DNA from: Sulfurimonas sp.
Lineage (GTDB): Bacteria > Campylobacterota > Campylobacteria > Campylobacterales > Sulfurimonadaceae
Direction of reading: 5' to 3'
NCBI RefSeq assembly: GCF_028714975.1
Contig: NZ_JAQTLH010000001.1
Coordinates: 124,001-188,000, forward strand
Length of the DNA: 64,000 nucleotides
Part shown: in pieces, positions 53,403 through 62,819 of the stretch
Layout of the letters: each line of letters starts with the position of its first letter
How positions within the stretch are numbered: the stretch's first letter is position 1
Position numbers and translations under genes: made by a program
Notes under the pieces: generated by a model
Told to the model about the DNA's origin: nothing
Seen by the model: only the letters and a program-made list of their open reading frames with translations
Databases searched by the model: none

Positions 53403-54059
53403 ATGAAAAAAGTTTTAGTTTTATGTACGGGAAATAGTTGCAGAAGCATTATCGCAGAGGCGTTGATAAATGCTAAGTTAGACGGTGTGGAGGCAAAAAG
53501 CAGTGGAGTGAGAGCTAGCGGAAAAGTAAACCCAAATGCAAAAAAACTGCTGGAAGAGAAGGGAATCTGGAGAGAGGAATACCACTCAAAAACACTAGAT
53601 ACCGTGATAGATGAAGAGTTTGATTTGGTTGTTACGGTTTGCGACCACGCAAACGAGACATGCCCGATGTTTCCCCGCCCCGTAAAAAAGATACATGTGG
53701 GCTTTCTTGACCCGGACGCTAAGGGCTATGAGGCATTTGAGGCGACTTACAAAGAGATAGAGGAAGTTTTGCTTCCAAAAGTAAAAGAGGAGTTATTTGG
53801 GATGAAAAAAGAGGTAACACAACTGCGTAGCGGCGTGTCGATAAAGTTCAGCGGTGCGGTGCAAAAAGAGAGTATTGTTAAAATGGTGCAAAACTGCAAA
53901 ACAGGTGCGTGTGAGTGCATGAGTGACGACACAAAAAAGAAGATAAAAGATATGCAGGTGAGTGGGGATGACGGCGAAGTGCTGCTTGAACTCAGCGGAG
54001 AGGTTAAAAAAGAAGAGATAGAAGCGGCACTTGCCAAATCAAAAGCTTTACAACATTAA
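53403..54059 (+). CDS. arsC: Thioredoxin-linked arsenate reductase with extra C-terminal domain
   Basis: A 218-residue protein. Residues 1-132 are a low-molecular-weight phosphatase-like ArsC: the loop C8-T-G-N-S-C-R-S and the redox pair C80...C87 (VCDHANETCPMF) correspond to Cys10, Cys82, Cys89 of the S. aureus pI258 enzyme. Residues 133-218 form an added domain with CKTGACEC (C165, C170, C172) and two similar beta-turn parts (SIKFSGAV and LLELSGEV). Reduces arsenate to arsenite for ArsB. The added domain is not part of normal ArsC. Confidence 0.9.
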   Translation: MKKVLVLCTGNSCRSIIAEALINAKLDGVEAKSSGVRASGKVNPNAKKLLEEKGIWREEYHSKTLDTVIDEEFDLVVTVCDHANETCPMFPRPVKKIHVGFLDPDAKGYEAFEATYKEIEEVLLPKVKEELFGMKKEVTQLRSGVSIKFSGAVQKESIVKMVQNCKTGACECMSDDTKKKIKDMQVSGDDGEVLLELSGEVKKEEIEAALAKSKALQH

Positions 54060-54080
54060 TAAAATTTAAAGAGGGTAAAA

Positions 54081-54527
54081 ATGAAAAAATTAACAATAAT
54101 CTTATCTTTGGCAGTTTTAGCTTTTGGCGGTGATTTAAAACAAAAAGATTTTGATGCGTATCTAAAGAGCTTTAATGTTCAAGAGACCGCAGATATGAAA
54201 ATAAAATCTACTGATATGCTCGAACTTATCAAAAGCAATGAAGCAGTATTGATAGATGTGAGATTTGCCGAAGAGTTTAAAGCGTGGAATATGCCTTTTG
54301 CAAAAAATATTCCTCTAAACGAGTTGCCAAACCGCCTTGCTGAACTCCCCAAAGACAAACTTATCATCACCGCTTGCCCGCATAACGACAGGTCAAATAT
54401 GGCAAGAGTTTATCTAACTATGAAAGGGTACAATGCAAAGTACCTAAATGACGGACTTTTAAAAGTAACCGATTACCTAAAAGGCGGCACCGCAGTTGGA
54501 TTTATGCAAGAGTTAGAGAAAAAATAG
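54081..54527 (+). CDS. Exported rhodanese-like protein
   Basis: A 148-residue protein with a signal peptide (about 16 residues, ending AFG) and one rhodanese domain: LIDVRFAEEFKAWNMPFAKNIP and the active-site loop C99-P-H-N-D-R-S. It likely handles sulfane sulfur in the periplasm. It is 21 bases after arsC, so it appears to be the last gene of the ars operon; a link of sulfur transfer with arsenic (thioarsenicals) is speculation. Convergent with miaA, with only 9 bases between. Confidence 0.85.
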   Translation: MKKLTIILSLAVLAFGGDLKQKDFDAYLKSFNVQETADMKIKSTDMLELIKSNEAVLIDVRFAEEFKAWNMPFAKNIPLNELPNRLAELPKDKLIITACPHNDRSNMARVYLTMKGYNAKYLNDGLLKVTDYLKGGTAVGFMQELEKK

Positions 54528-54536
54528 AGCATAGCC

Positions 54537-55433
54537 TTAAAGTTTTATACTAGATAAAATAAGACCTTCTAGTTCCTCAAGCGGTGCATTGATAACACCC
54601 TCAAACTGAGTACGGTTAAAAGTTTGCTGTCGTTTTGCCAGTTGTGCCGTATGGGTTGAGATATTTTCACACATCTCATCTTTTGTGACTTTGCTATCAA
54701 GATACTCTAAAACTTCAACTATTCCGATTGTATTCATAGAGTGAGGAAGTCTCGTGTAGCGCTGTTCTAAGCGGCACACTTCATCTATCAGACCGCCCTC
54801 AAGCATCTTTTGTGTGCGTTTTTTTATCCGCTCTCTTAAAATATCTCTATCAACATCAATGTTATAAATAGGAAGATTCTCTATAACGGGTTTTGGCGGA
54901 TTTTGCCTAAACCATTCGCTTGGAGTAAGCTTTGAAGCTTCATAGATGAGAAGTGCTTTTTCTATCCTGTATCTGTCGTTAGTAGATATGTTTTTCATAT
55001 ACTCACTGTCTTGTGTGCATAAAAAATCATAACTCTCTTGCAGGTTAAGCAGCCTTTTTTCAACTCTTTTTTTTGTTGTATCATCAATTTTCGGGATATT
55101 AGAGAGACCCTCAATGAGAGTTTTGAGATAAAATGAAGTTCCGCCGACGATGATGAGGTTTTTAGCGTCATCTTGGCACTTTTGCAGCACCTCTTTGTAA
55201 AGCCGTATAAATATATCAACGCTAAAGTATTCATTCGGGTATAAAACATCTATGCCGAAATGCCTAACCTCTTGGAGTTCCTCATTTGAGGGTTTCGCAG
55301 AGACGATATCTATCCCTTTGTATATGCTAAGAGAATCTATTGAAAGTATATAAGCGTTGATTTTTTTAGCGATTTTGATAGCTAAATCACTTTTTCCCGA
55401 AGCTGTTGGACCGATAATGGCTAGTTGAATCAT
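54537..55433 (-). CDS. miaA: tRNA dimethylallyltransferase
   Basis: MiaA adds a dimethylallyl group to A37 of tRNAs reading UNN codons. 298 residues. P-loop GPTASGKS at 8-15, the DSLSIYKGIDI and SAKPS segments, VGGTSFYLKTLIEGL near 97-111, and the C-terminal TAQLAKRQQTFNRTQF. Single gene on the minus strand, divergent from the UbiA-family gene. Confidence 0.96.
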   Translation of the reverse strand: MIQLAIIGPTASGKSDLAIKIAKKINAYILSIDSLSIYKGIDIVSAKPSNEELQEVRHFGIDVLYPNEYFSVDIFIRLYKEVLQKCQDDAKNLIIVGGTSFYLKTLIEGLSNIPKIDDTTKKRVEKRLLNLQESYDFLCTQDSEYMKNISTNDRYRIEKALLIYEASKLTPSEWFRQNPPKPVIENLPIYNIDVDRDILRERIKKRTQKMLEGGLIDEVCRLEQRYTRLPHSMNTIGIVEVLEYLDSKVTKDEMCENISTHTAQLAKRQQTFNRTQFEGVINAPLEELEGLILSSIKL

Positions 55434-55499
55434 GACGAAATTATATCATTTTAAATCAACTTTGGGTAAAATGAAACAAAAAGTAATTTAGGGTTAAAT

Positions 55500-56360
55500 T
55501 TGCAAAAATATATAAATAAACTTAAAGATTTTAATGAACTGGTTATGTTTGAACACTCCATATTTTCACTTCCTTTTATTTTTATAGCTATGATAGTGGC
55601 GGCTGATGGATGGTTTGGCTTTACTCTGCTTATTTTAGGAGCGCTTGCGGCAGTGAGTGCTAGAAATTTTGCAATGGGATTAAACAGATTCGCAGACAGA
55701 GACATAGATGCGCAAAATCCCAGGACGATGTCGCGGCCGAATGTAGACGGCAGGCTTGATGCTTCATCTATATTAATTTTTATTGTGGTAAATGCTTTTG
55801 CTTTTGTCGGAGTGGCATATCTCATAAATTCTTTGGCATTTTATCTTAGTTTTCCGATTTTAGTCGTTCTTGGAAGTTACTCATATTTTAAAAGATTCTC
55901 ATCATTGGCGCATATAGTACTGGGGATGTCGCTCGGGCTTGCTCCGATTGCCGGTGTTGTTGCTGTGAGTGCCGAGATAACTGCTTGGTCGGTTATGCTT
56001 AGTTTGGGTGTTATATTTTGGGTTGCGGGTTTTGATCTGCTATACTCTTTGCAAGATATGGATTTTGACAGAGAAAAGGGGTTGCACTCTATTCCCTCAA
56101 AATACGGCTCCGACGCAACACTTAAAATTTCGGCTTTTTTTCATATGCTAACCGTAATTTTTTGGGTGTTGTTTGTCTGGGTTGCAGGGCTTGGAGTATT
56201 TGCTTATACTGCCGTAGCTTTGAGCACTTTTATGCTCGGCTATGAACACTATTTAGTTAGAAAAGATTTTACTAAGATAGACCGTGCTTTTTTTACGGTA
56301 AACGGTTATCTCGGTATTGCTTTTTTTATTTTAATCGTATTGGATGAGGTGATATTATGA
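55500..56360 (+). CDS. mqnP: UbiA-family prenyltransferase, probably MqnP
   Basis: A 286-residue membrane enzyme with about nine helices. The two Asp-rich motifs are NRFADRDIDAQNPRT (near 64-78) and DLLYSLQDMDFDREKGLHSIP. It attaches a polyprenyl chain to an aromatic ring; since Campylobacterota make menaquinone by the futalosine route, the best guess is MqnP. UbiA acting on 4-hydroxybenzoate would look similar. Start TTG 55500 has only weak GGG upstream. Overlaps the next gene by ATGA. Confidence 0.82.
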   Translation: MQKYINKLKDFNELVMFEHSIFSLPFIFIAMIVAADGWFGFTLLILGALAAVSARNFAMGLNRFADRDIDAQNPRTMSRPNVDGRLDASSILIFIVVNAFAFVGVAYLINSLAFYLSFPILVVLGSYSYFKRFSSLAHIVLGMSLGLAPIAGVVAVSAEITAWSVMLSLGVIFWVAGFDLLYSLQDMDFDREKGLHSIPSKYGSDATLKISAFFHMLTVIFWVLFVWVAGLGVFAYTAVALSTFMLGYEHYLVRKDFTKIDRAFFTVNGYLGIAFFILIVLDEVIL

Positions 56361-56878
56361 GTGTAAGATTAGTTAGCGCGCCGATTAATATAGTTTTTAG
56401 TAAAGTAGATGCGGACAAAGAGGCATATTTAAGAGAGTATCAGTACTTAAGCGAGAGTGAAGATGATTCAATAAATCAGTGGTTAAAACTGGCTCGCGCA
56501 AAGGGCGAAACAAACGATACTGATCCTGTTTTGTTAAATCTCATAGTAGAGCTGCACAAAAAGATAGACGCCCTAGAGCGTTTTTTAAAAAATGAAGAGC
56601 CTAAAAAATTGTCTCTGATGTATGAGATTCCCATAGAGTCTATAGGATTTGAGCACTTTAAATTATCGCAGGATATTTTAGAAGAGGGCGTGGAGTATTA
56701 CGGCAGAGTTGAAATGCCTGTTCGCCCAAGAAGAGATGTCTGCATATTTTTTACTGCAATCGATAAATCACTGGCTAAAATAACTAAAATACATGAACGA
56801 GAAAACAGAGAGTGGGCTGCATATTTAACTGCAAGAGAGAGAGTACTCATTCGTGAAGCGAGAGAGAGCAAAGAATGA
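56357..56878 (+). CDS. Hypothetical protein, perhaps PilZ-like
   Basis: A 173-residue cytoplasmic protein I do not firmly recognise. Helical N-terminal half (HKKIDALERFLKN) and a beta-rich C-terminal half (SLMYEIPIESIGFEHFKLSQ, YYGRVEMPVRPRRDVCIFF) that recalls PilZ domains, ending in helix WAAYLTARERVLIREARE. No PilZ RxxxR signature is certain. It is coupled by overlap to both neighbours, the prenyltransferase (ATGA) and the coiled-coil gene (AATGAAT). Confidence 0.55.
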   Translation: MSVRLVSAPINIVFSKVDADKEAYLREYQYLSESEDDSINQWLKLARAKGETNDTDPVLLNLIVELHKKIDALERFLKNEEPKKLSLMYEIPIESIGFEHFKLSQDILEEGVEYYGRVEMPVRPRRDVCIFFTAIDKSLAKITKIHERENREWAAYLTARERVLIREARESKE

Positions 56879-57393
56879 ATTTTGAGCATATAAACATAGA
56901 GTATTTAGTGGTTGCTATGGGAGCCATGATTTTGTATTTAATCTACTATGTTTTTACAAAAGATTCAGAGTATAATAAAAATATTCGCGCAGTTGCGACT
57001 GTGGCAGAAGAGTTAAATAAAGAGATTTTTTACCTAAAAAAAAAGCTAAACGATACACAAATCAATATTAAAAATAATAGTTCTCGTATGAACGATGAAG
57101 ATATTTATCAAGAGATAGAGAGAACGGTTTATGATATGGTTAAGCCTATTTCGCTTAGTATAAAAAGATTAGAAGAGGGTATCCAAAGAATAGATGAACA
57201 TGTTGATGCAAGAATTTCTTCACTGGAGAGCGGTGTGAAGCAGATATCTATTCCCGCTTCGATACACGGAAATGATGATGAAAAGATTATATCGCTATAT
57301 AAACAGGGAATAACACTCGAGACTATCTCAAAAGAGCTTCATATATCTAAAGCAGAAGTTGAATTTGTACTGAAAATCAACAAGATAAAGTAA
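56875..57393 (+). CDS. Membrane-anchored coiled-coil protein (DUF6115-like)
   Basis: A 172-residue protein: one N-terminal membrane helix (residues about 9-28), a long coiled coil (about 40-125) and a C-terminal helix-turn-helix-like end (SLYKQGITLETISKELHISKAEVEFVLK). The layout fits DUF6115 proteins of Campylobacterota, function unknown. It lies 5 bases before ftsW, so it may matter to cell envelope work, but that is only context. Confidence 0.65.
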   Translation: MNFEHINIEYLVVAMGAMILYLIYYVFTKDSEYNKNIRAVATVAEELNKEIFYLKKKLNDTQINIKNNSSRMNDEDIYQEIERTVYDMVKPISLSIKRLEEGIQRIDEHVDARISSLESGVKQISIPASIHGNDDEKIISLYKQGITLETISKELHISKAEVEFVLKINKIK

Positions 57394-57398
57394 CATAT

Positions 57399-58562
57399 AT
57401 GGCGGATAGAAAACTCTTTACATTTGTCTCAATGTTAATCGGCATTAGTATTTTTCTCATATATTCACTCTCCGTATATACGACTATACTTTTTGGAGTA
57501 AACGAGTTTCATTTTGCAATAAGACAAACAGCTTTTGGGTTTTTAAGCATATTAATAATTTGGCTTTTAGCTCAAGGAGATCCCGATAAACTTTTAACAC
57601 CCATAGGGTTTACACTCTTTATCGGTTCGGCAATTTTGATGATAGCTATGCCGTTTTTGCCCAGTTTTTTGGTTTCAGCAGTAGGCGGAGCAAAGAGATG
57701 GATAAAAGTTTTTGGATTTTCACTAGCACCGGTTGAGTTTTTTAAAGTCGGATTTGTATATTTTTTAGCATGGAGTTTTTCAAGAAGACTCGGACATCAC
57801 GGCGGCATGGGAGTAAAAGAGGAGTTTATCAGATTTACTCCGTACGGGATAGTTTTTATACTCTCTATGTTTATTATAGCTTTTGTTCAAAATGACTTGG
57901 GTCAGGTTGTGGTACTAGGTCTTACTCTTCTTTTTATGCTTATGTTTGCCGGAAGCAGTTTTAGGTTCTTCTTGACTCTCATGATTGGCGCGGTACTCTT
58001 TTTTCTATTTTTCATTTTTACGGCAGAGCATAGGATACTGCGTATAAAATCTTGGTGGGCGTTGGCACAAAATAGTGTTTTAGAGATTTTTCCAGAAGCC
58101 GTAGCGGCACGCTTAAGAGTTCCGACAGAGGTTGAACCGTATCAGATAGGACACTCGCTTAATGCTATTCATAATGGAGGACTCTTTGGCGTGGGAGTGT
58201 CAAACGGAACTTTTAAGTTAGGATTTTTAAGTGAAGTTCATACCGACTTTATTTTAGCAGGGCTTGCCGAGGAGTTCGGGTTTATCGGGGTTTTGGTTGT
58301 TGTAAGTATATTTATATTGATGCTTCAGAGAATTTTTAAGATTGCAAATAGAACAGATGACTCAAGAATATATCTATTTAGTTTGGGTATTGGATTTTTA
58401 CTCGCTTTTGCATTTTTAGTAAATGCGTACGGAATCAGTGGAATTACCCCGATTAAAGGAATCTCCGTTCCGTTTTTAAGTTATGGAGGATCTTCGATTT
58501 TAGCCGCTTCCGTCGGAATAGGTATGGTTCTTATGGCATCTAAAAAAATAAAAATGGATTAA
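57399..58562 (+). CDS. ftsW: FtsW-type SEDS glycosyltransferase
   Basis: A 387-residue membrane protein of the SEDS family, polymerising lipid II at the division site with a partner PBP. About ten helices; GGAKRWIKVFGFSLAPVEFFKV (near 92-113), FVQNDLGQVVVLG and the C-terminal KGISVPFLSYGGSSILAAS are diagnostic. RodA is the sister alternative; the next gene is murG, which favours FtsW. Confidence 0.92.
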   Translation: MADRKLFTFVSMLIGISIFLIYSLSVYTTILFGVNEFHFAIRQTAFGFLSILIIWLLAQGDPDKLLTPIGFTLFIGSAILMIAMPFLPSFLVSAVGGAKRWIKVFGFSLAPVEFFKVGFVYFLAWSFSRRLGHHGGMGVKEEFIRFTPYGIVFILSMFIIAFVQNDLGQVVVLGLTLLFMLMFAGSSFRFFLTLMIGAVLFFLFFIFTAEHRILRIKSWWALAQNSVLEIFPEAVAARLRVPTEVEPYQIGHSLNAIHNGGLFGVGVSNGTFKLGFLSEVHTDFILAGLAEEFGFIGVLVVVSIFILMLQRIFKIANRTDDSRIYLFSLGIGFLLAFAFLVNAYGISGITPIKGISVPFLSYGGSSILAASVGIGMVLMASKKIKMD

Positions 58563-58586
58563 TATATACATAATATGGAGAGATAG

Positions 58587-59636
58587 ATGAAGTTTTGCAT
58601 TACAGGCGGCGGCACGGGCGGACATTTGATGATTGCAGAGGCTCTGGTCGAAGCTGCGGTAAATGACGGACATGAAGCCATCTTTATAGGCTCGATGAGC
58701 GGGCAGGATAGAAAATATTTTGAATCGCACAGCCTTTTTTCACATGTATATTTTTTGGAAACGACAGGCGTCGTAAATCAAAAAGGTTTTGGTAAATTAA
58801 AAGCTCTTTGGCTTGTGTTTCGCGCATTTTTTGAGTCAAGAAAAATACTTAAAAAGCATAATATTGAGGCGACTTACAGTGTAGGCGGATTTTCGGCCGC
58901 TCCCGCATCAATTGCCACGCTAAGCAGATTTATGCCTCTTTTTATACATGAACAAAATGCGGTAGAGGGAAGATTAAATTCACTCTTAAAACCATTTAGC
59001 AAAAGATTTATAAGTGCGTATGATAAAAATTCGCCCATTAAAGGCTATCCGGTTAAAGATGAATTTTTTAAAACCGCAAGAGCAAGAAGCGAGATAAAAA
59101 CTATTATTTTCTTAGGCGGTTCACAAGGTGCAAAAGCTATAAATGATTTGGCTTTAAGTGTGGCAAAAGAGCTTCAAGAGTTAAGCATAAAGATAATCCA
59201 TCAAGCCGGCGAGAGAGATTTTGAGAGAGTAAAAAAAGAGTATGAAGAGTTGCAGGTAGAAGCAGAACTTTACTCATTTACAAAAGAGATGAGTTACCTA
59301 ATGTCTAAGGCGGATTTAGCTATAAGCCGCTCAGGTGCGAGTACGCTTTGGGAGTTGTGTGCAAACGGTTTGCCTGCACTATTTGTTCCGTTTCCTCATG
59401 CGGCATCCGATCATCAATACCATAATGCTAAGTTTATAGTTGAAAATGATTTAGGTTGGTGCAAGAGAGAAGATGAGGATTTAAAGTCAATTTTAATTTC
59501 AATTTTGCCTCAAAACTTAGAGAGTAAAAGCAGAGCTCTTTTAGACCGTTCAAGCAGAGATGTAGCAAAAAAGATGATTCAGGATGCGGTTGAGATAGTA
59601 AATAAAAAGAGTGGTATATTTAATAAAATAAAGTAG
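58587..59636 (+). CDS. murG: UDP-GlcNAc transferase MurG
   Basis: MurG adds GlcNAc to lipid I at the inner face of the membrane, forming lipid II. 349 residues, two Rossmann domains. GGGTGGH at 6-12, SVGGFSAAPA, HEQNAVEGRLN, FLGGSQGAKAIN and the UDP-binding SRSGASTLWELCANGLPALFVPFP region (near 248-271) are present. GGAGA-type ribosome site upstream. Directly follows ftsW. Confidence 0.97.
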   Translation: MKFCITGGGTGGHLMIAEALVEAAVNDGHEAIFIGSMSGQDRKYFESHSLFSHVYFLETTGVVNQKGFGKLKALWLVFRAFFESRKILKKHNIEATYSVGGFSAAPASIATLSRFMPLFIHEQNAVEGRLNSLLKPFSKRFISAYDKNSPIKGYPVKDEFFKTARARSEIKTIIFLGGSQGAKAINDLALSVAKELQELSIKIIHQAGERDFERVKKEYEELQVEAELYSFTKEMSYLMSKADLAISRSGASTLWELCANGLPALFVPFPHAASDHQYHNAKFIVENDLGWCKREDEDLKSILISILPQNLESKSRALLDRSSRDVAKKMIQDAVEIVNKKSGIFNKIK

Positions 59637-59680
59637 AATGTTAACAGGCTTAAATAAATTACAGACATAAAGGATTTTGT

Positions 59681-60262
59681 ATGAAATATACATTGAAATT
59701 TAGAATTTGGCACTGGTTAAATGCGATAGTTATTCTTGGTTTATTGGCAACCGTATTTTTGCGTAAAACATTTCTTAGTTACAAAACAAATGCAGAGATT
59801 TTAATGACTAAACTCTCGGATATGGGAGTTGAAATAACAATCGAAGATGCAAAAATATTAGCAAAAGCGATTCGTGCAGGTATGTGGGAGTGGCACATAA
59901 TATTGGGTTATGCGCTGGCATTTTTGGTGCTATACAGAATCTACCTATTTTTTACGGATAAAAGCAAAAAAGAGGATTTTAACTCGTTAACACTGCATAA
60001 AAAAGCGGTGAAAATATCATACTATGTAGTATATACGACTATTTTATTTATGGCAATAAGCGGTTTTGCCATATATTTTTATAAAGAGATAGGTATGAGC
60101 AAAGAGTTTGCAGGTGCTATTAAAAATATTCATGAATTTGCTTTTAATATTATTATGATTTTTGTACCGCTTCATATAGCCGGCGTTATCGTAGCTGATG
60201 CAAAAGAGGAACATGGGCTTATTTCAACCATGATAAACGGAAAAACAAAAGAAAATTTTTAA
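59681..60262 (+). CDS. Cytochrome b561-type membrane protein
   Basis: A 193-residue four-helix diheme cytochrome b. Heme-ligand candidates are H11 (IWHWLNA), H72 (WEWHIILGY), H151 (IHEFAFN) and H165 (PLHIAGV), one in each helix, as in Ni-Fe hydrogenase and b561-like cytochromes. It probably passes electrons between quinone and a periplasmic partner that is not coded here. AAAGGA lies upstream of the ATG. Fifteen bases before bcp. Confidence 0.87.
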   Translation: MKYTLKFRIWHWLNAIVILGLLATVFLRKTFLSYKTNAEILMTKLSDMGVEITIEDAKILAKAIRAGMWEWHIILGYALAFLVLYRIYLFFTDKSKKEDFNSLTLHKKAVKISYYVVYTTILFMAISGFAIYFYKEIGMSKEFAGAIKNIHEFAFNIIMIFVPLHIAGVIVADAKEEHGLISTMINGKTKENF

Positions 60263-60277
60263 ATTAAAGGTATAAAA

Positions 60278-60745
60278 ATGGTTAAAATTGATAGTACGGC
60301 TCCTGAGTTTTGTCTGCCAAACCAAGATGATGTCGAGATATGTTTGAGAGATTTAAAAGGTAAGTGGATAGTGCTATATTTTTATCCAAAAGATAACACT
60401 CCGGGGTGTACGACTGAAGCTTGTGATTTTAGCGATGCCGCGCCGGATTTTGGCAGTTTAAATGCTATTGTGATAGGAATTAGTGCAGATAGCACAAAAA
60501 AACATCGTGACTTTATAGAGAAAAAAGATCTCTTTATAACACTGCTTAGCGATGAAGATACTTCAATGTTGCAAGAGTACGGCGTTTGGCAGTTGAAAAA
60601 AAATTACGGAAAAGAGTATATGGGGATAGTTCGCACAACCCTGATTATAGACCCAAGCGGTGTTATAAGAGCGATTTGGGAGAAGGTAAAAGTTAAAGAT
60701 CATGCACAAGAGGTTATGAAAAAACTTCAAGAGTTGCAGGCATAA
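60278..60745 (+). CDS. bcp: Thioredoxin-dependent peroxiredoxin Bcp
   Basis: A 155-residue peroxiredoxin of the Bcp/PrxQ group. Peroxidatic Cys44 and resolving Cys49 in NTPGCTTEACDFSD, with FYPKD just before. Reduces hydroperoxides with electrons from thioredoxin. Spaced AAAGG site before the ATG. Confidence 0.95.
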   Translation: MVKIDSTAPEFCLPNQDDVEICLRDLKGKWIVLYFYPKDNTPGCTTEACDFSDAAPDFGSLNAIVIGISADSTKKHRDFIEKKDLFITLLSDEDTSMLQEYGVWQLKKNYGKEYMGIVRTTLIIDPSGVIRAIWEKVKVKDHAQEVMKKLQELQA

Positions 60746-60820
60746 CAATTACAAAATTATATAACATGAACTTGTAGAAGAAAATAGTTCCTTAAAAGCT
60801 TGGCTTAAATATTTTTTAGA

Positions 60821-60826
60821 TAAAAT
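60821..60826 (+). promoter_or_regulatory. Candidate -10 box for rpsB-tsf
   Basis: TAAAAT 155 bases before rpsB; transcription would start near 60833 and leave a leader of about 150 bases. Confidence 0.4.
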
Positions 60827-60832
60827 TCGCGG

Positions 60833-60981
60833 ATTTTCTTTGCCGCAGATAAAGCCAAAGAAATATTAACAGGTATATATCATAAAGTCAGTGCAACTCC
60901 CTCTTTAGGTGCAGATTTGCCCGATATTGCCGAAGCTAACTGACAAAAAATCTGGCTGAAAATGCCCTTAAAGGACCTTGA
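60833..60981 (+). promoter_or_regulatory. rpsB leader, possible autoregulatory RNA
   Basis: About 150 bases of higher GC than other gaps here. AGATTT (60913-60918) can pair with AAATCT (60948-60953) across a loop. The leader also has an open frame of some 39 codons (60824-60943) without ATG, GTG or TTG at its start. Control of S2 synthesis through the leader is known in other bacteria; here it is inference. Confidence 0.4.
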
Positions 60982-61761
60982 ATGGTAACTATGAAAGACT
61001 TATTAGAGTGTGGTGTACACTTCGGACACCAAACTCGTCGTTGGAATCCGAAAATGAAAAAATATATTTTCGGTGTTCGTAAAAACATCTATATTATAGA
61101 TTTACAAAAAACTCTTCGTTACTTCCGTAACACTTACCAAATCGTTGTAGATACGGCAGCTGAAGGAAAAACTGTTCTTTTCGTCGGTACTAAAAAACAA
61201 GCTCGTTCTTCTGTAAGAGATGCAGCAATCGCTTGTGGAATGCCGTATGTGGACAATAGATGGTTAGGCGGTATGCTTACAAACTTCCCGACTATTCAAA
61301 AATCTATCCGTAAACTTGATGTTATTTCTGAGATGCAAGAAAACGGTCAAATCGACCTTTTAACTAAAAAAGAAGCACTTATGCTTTCTCGCCAAAAAGA
61401 GAAACTAGAAGTATATTTCGGCGGTATCCGCAATATGAAAAAACTTCCTGATATGCTTTTCGTTATGGATGCAGTTAAAGAGCATATCGCTGTTTTAGAA
61501 GCTCGTTGTTTAGGTATCCCTGTTGTTGCTCCGCTTGACACAAACTGTGATCCTGATTTAATTACTTACCCAATTCCGGGAAATGACGATGCAATTCGTT
61601 CTATCCAACTTTTCTGTCGTGAAATGACTGAAGCTATTAACGAAGGTAAAGCGTTAAGAAGCGGCGGACGTGATGATATTCAACAAGAAGTTGCGGCAGC
61701 GCCGGTTGCTGAAGATATGGATGCTTTTGAAGTAGAAGATTTCGATACAGAGGAAGCATAA
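60982..61761 (+). CDS. rpsB: Ribosomal protein S2
   Basis: A 259-residue small-subunit protein. [19 protein letters not shown] at the N-terminus, [21 protein letters not shown] and [23 protein letters not shown] are family signatures. AAGGA lies 6 bases before ATG 60982. The acidic tail ([16 protein letters not shown]) extends past the core. Two bases separate it from tsf, the universal rpsB-tsf pair. Confidence 0.99.
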   Translation: MVTMKDLLECGVHFGHQTRRWNPKMKKYIFGVRKNIYIIDLQKTLRYFRNTYQIVVDTAAEGKTVLFVGTKKQARSSVRDAAIACGMPYVDNRWLGGMLTNFPTIQKSIRKLDVISEMQENGQIDLLTKKEALMLSRQKEKLEVYFGGIRNMKKLPDMLFVMDAVKEHIAVLEARCLGIPVVAPLDTNCDPDLITYPIPGNDDAIRSIQLFCREMTEAINEGKALRSGGRDDIQQEVAAAPVAEDMDAFEVEDFDTEEA

Positions 61762-61763
61762 TC

Positions 61764-62819
61764 ATGGCAGAAATAACAGCAGCAATGGTAAAAGATCTTC
61801 GTGCATCAACTGATGCACCGATGATGGATTGTAAAAAAGCTCTTGTTGAGTGTGATGGAGATATGGAAAAAGCGACAGCGTGGCTAAAAGAGAGAGGTAT
61901 CGCACAATCTGCTAAAAAAGCAGACCGTGTTGCAGCTGAAGGTCTTGTTGGACTAAAAATTGCAGACGATTTCTCTAAAGCTACTGTTGTTGAAATTAAC
62001 TCTGAGACAGACTTTGTTGCAAAAAATGAGGGCTTCCAAAACCTAGTACTTAGAACAACAGAAGAGATTTATGAAACTTCTCCTGCAGATGTTGAGAGCC
62101 TAAAAGCTACATCATTTGGTTCTTATTTTACAGAGAGCGTTGCAAAAATCGGTGAGAAAATCGAACTTCGCCGTTTCAAAACGATTAAAGCTAGCGATGA
62201 GACCGTTGCTATTAACGGGTATGTTCACTCAAACAACCGTATCGCAGTTATCGTAGCTGCAAAGTGTGACAGCAAAAAAACTGCCGATGCACTTCGTCCT
62301 ATGCTTAAAAATGTTGCAATGCATGCATCTGCTATGAAACCAAGAACGCTATCTTTTAGAGATTTTGATATGGATTTCGTAACATCTGAAACGATAGGAA
62401 GAATTGAAGCTATCAAAAAAGAGAATGAAGAGTTAGCAAGACTTAAAAAACCTCTTAAAAATGTACCACAATATATCTCTATGGCACAGCTTACTGATGC
62501 AGTTTTAGCACAAGCTGAAGCAGAAATCAAAGAGGTTCTTAAATCTCAAGGTAAGCCTGAAGCAATCTGGGACAAAATCGTCCCGGGTCAATTAGCTCGT
62601 TTTATTGATGATAACACGACTTTAGATAAAGAACTTGCTCTTTTAGATCAGACTTATGTTTTAAATGATAAATTAACAGTTGCTCAGGCTGTTGAAGCTG
62701 CTGCTAAAGAAGCAGGCGGAAATGCTGAGATCGTTGATTTCGTTCGTCTTGAAGTAGGTGAAGGAATTGAGAAAAAAGTTGACGACTTCGCTGCTGAAGT
62801 TGCGGCTCAAATGGGTTAA
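61764..62819 (+). CDS. tsf: Elongation factor Ts
   Basis: Nucleotide exchange factor for EF-Tu. 351 residues, longer than E. coli EF-Ts (about 280). UBA-like N-terminus with [24 protein letters not shown], and [16 protein letters not shown] near 74-89. The additional length is in the middle and second half (two core subdomains with a helical insertion), as usual for this phylum. Confidence 0.98.
   Translation: MAEITAAMVKDLRASTDAPMMDCKKALVECDGDMEKATAWLKERGIAQSAKKADRVAAEGLVGLKIADDFSKATVVEINSETDFVAKNEGFQNLVLRTTEEIYETSPADVESLKATSFGSYFTESVAKIGEKIELRRFKTIKASDETVAINGYVHSNNRIAVIVAAKCDSKKTADALRPMLKNVAMHASAMKPRTLSFRDFDMDFVTSETIGRIEAIKKENEELARLKKPLKNVPQYISMAQLTDAVLAQAEAEIKEVLKSQGKPEAIWDKIVPGQLARFIDDNTTLDKELALLDQTYVLNDKLTVAQAVEAAAKEAGGNAEIVDFVRLEVGEGIEKKVDDFAAEVAAQMG

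Noticed and set aside
60824-60943. Small gene in the rpsB leader
   Set aside because: No ATG, GTG or TTG opens the frame and no ribosome site precedes it; kept only as a finding on the leader.
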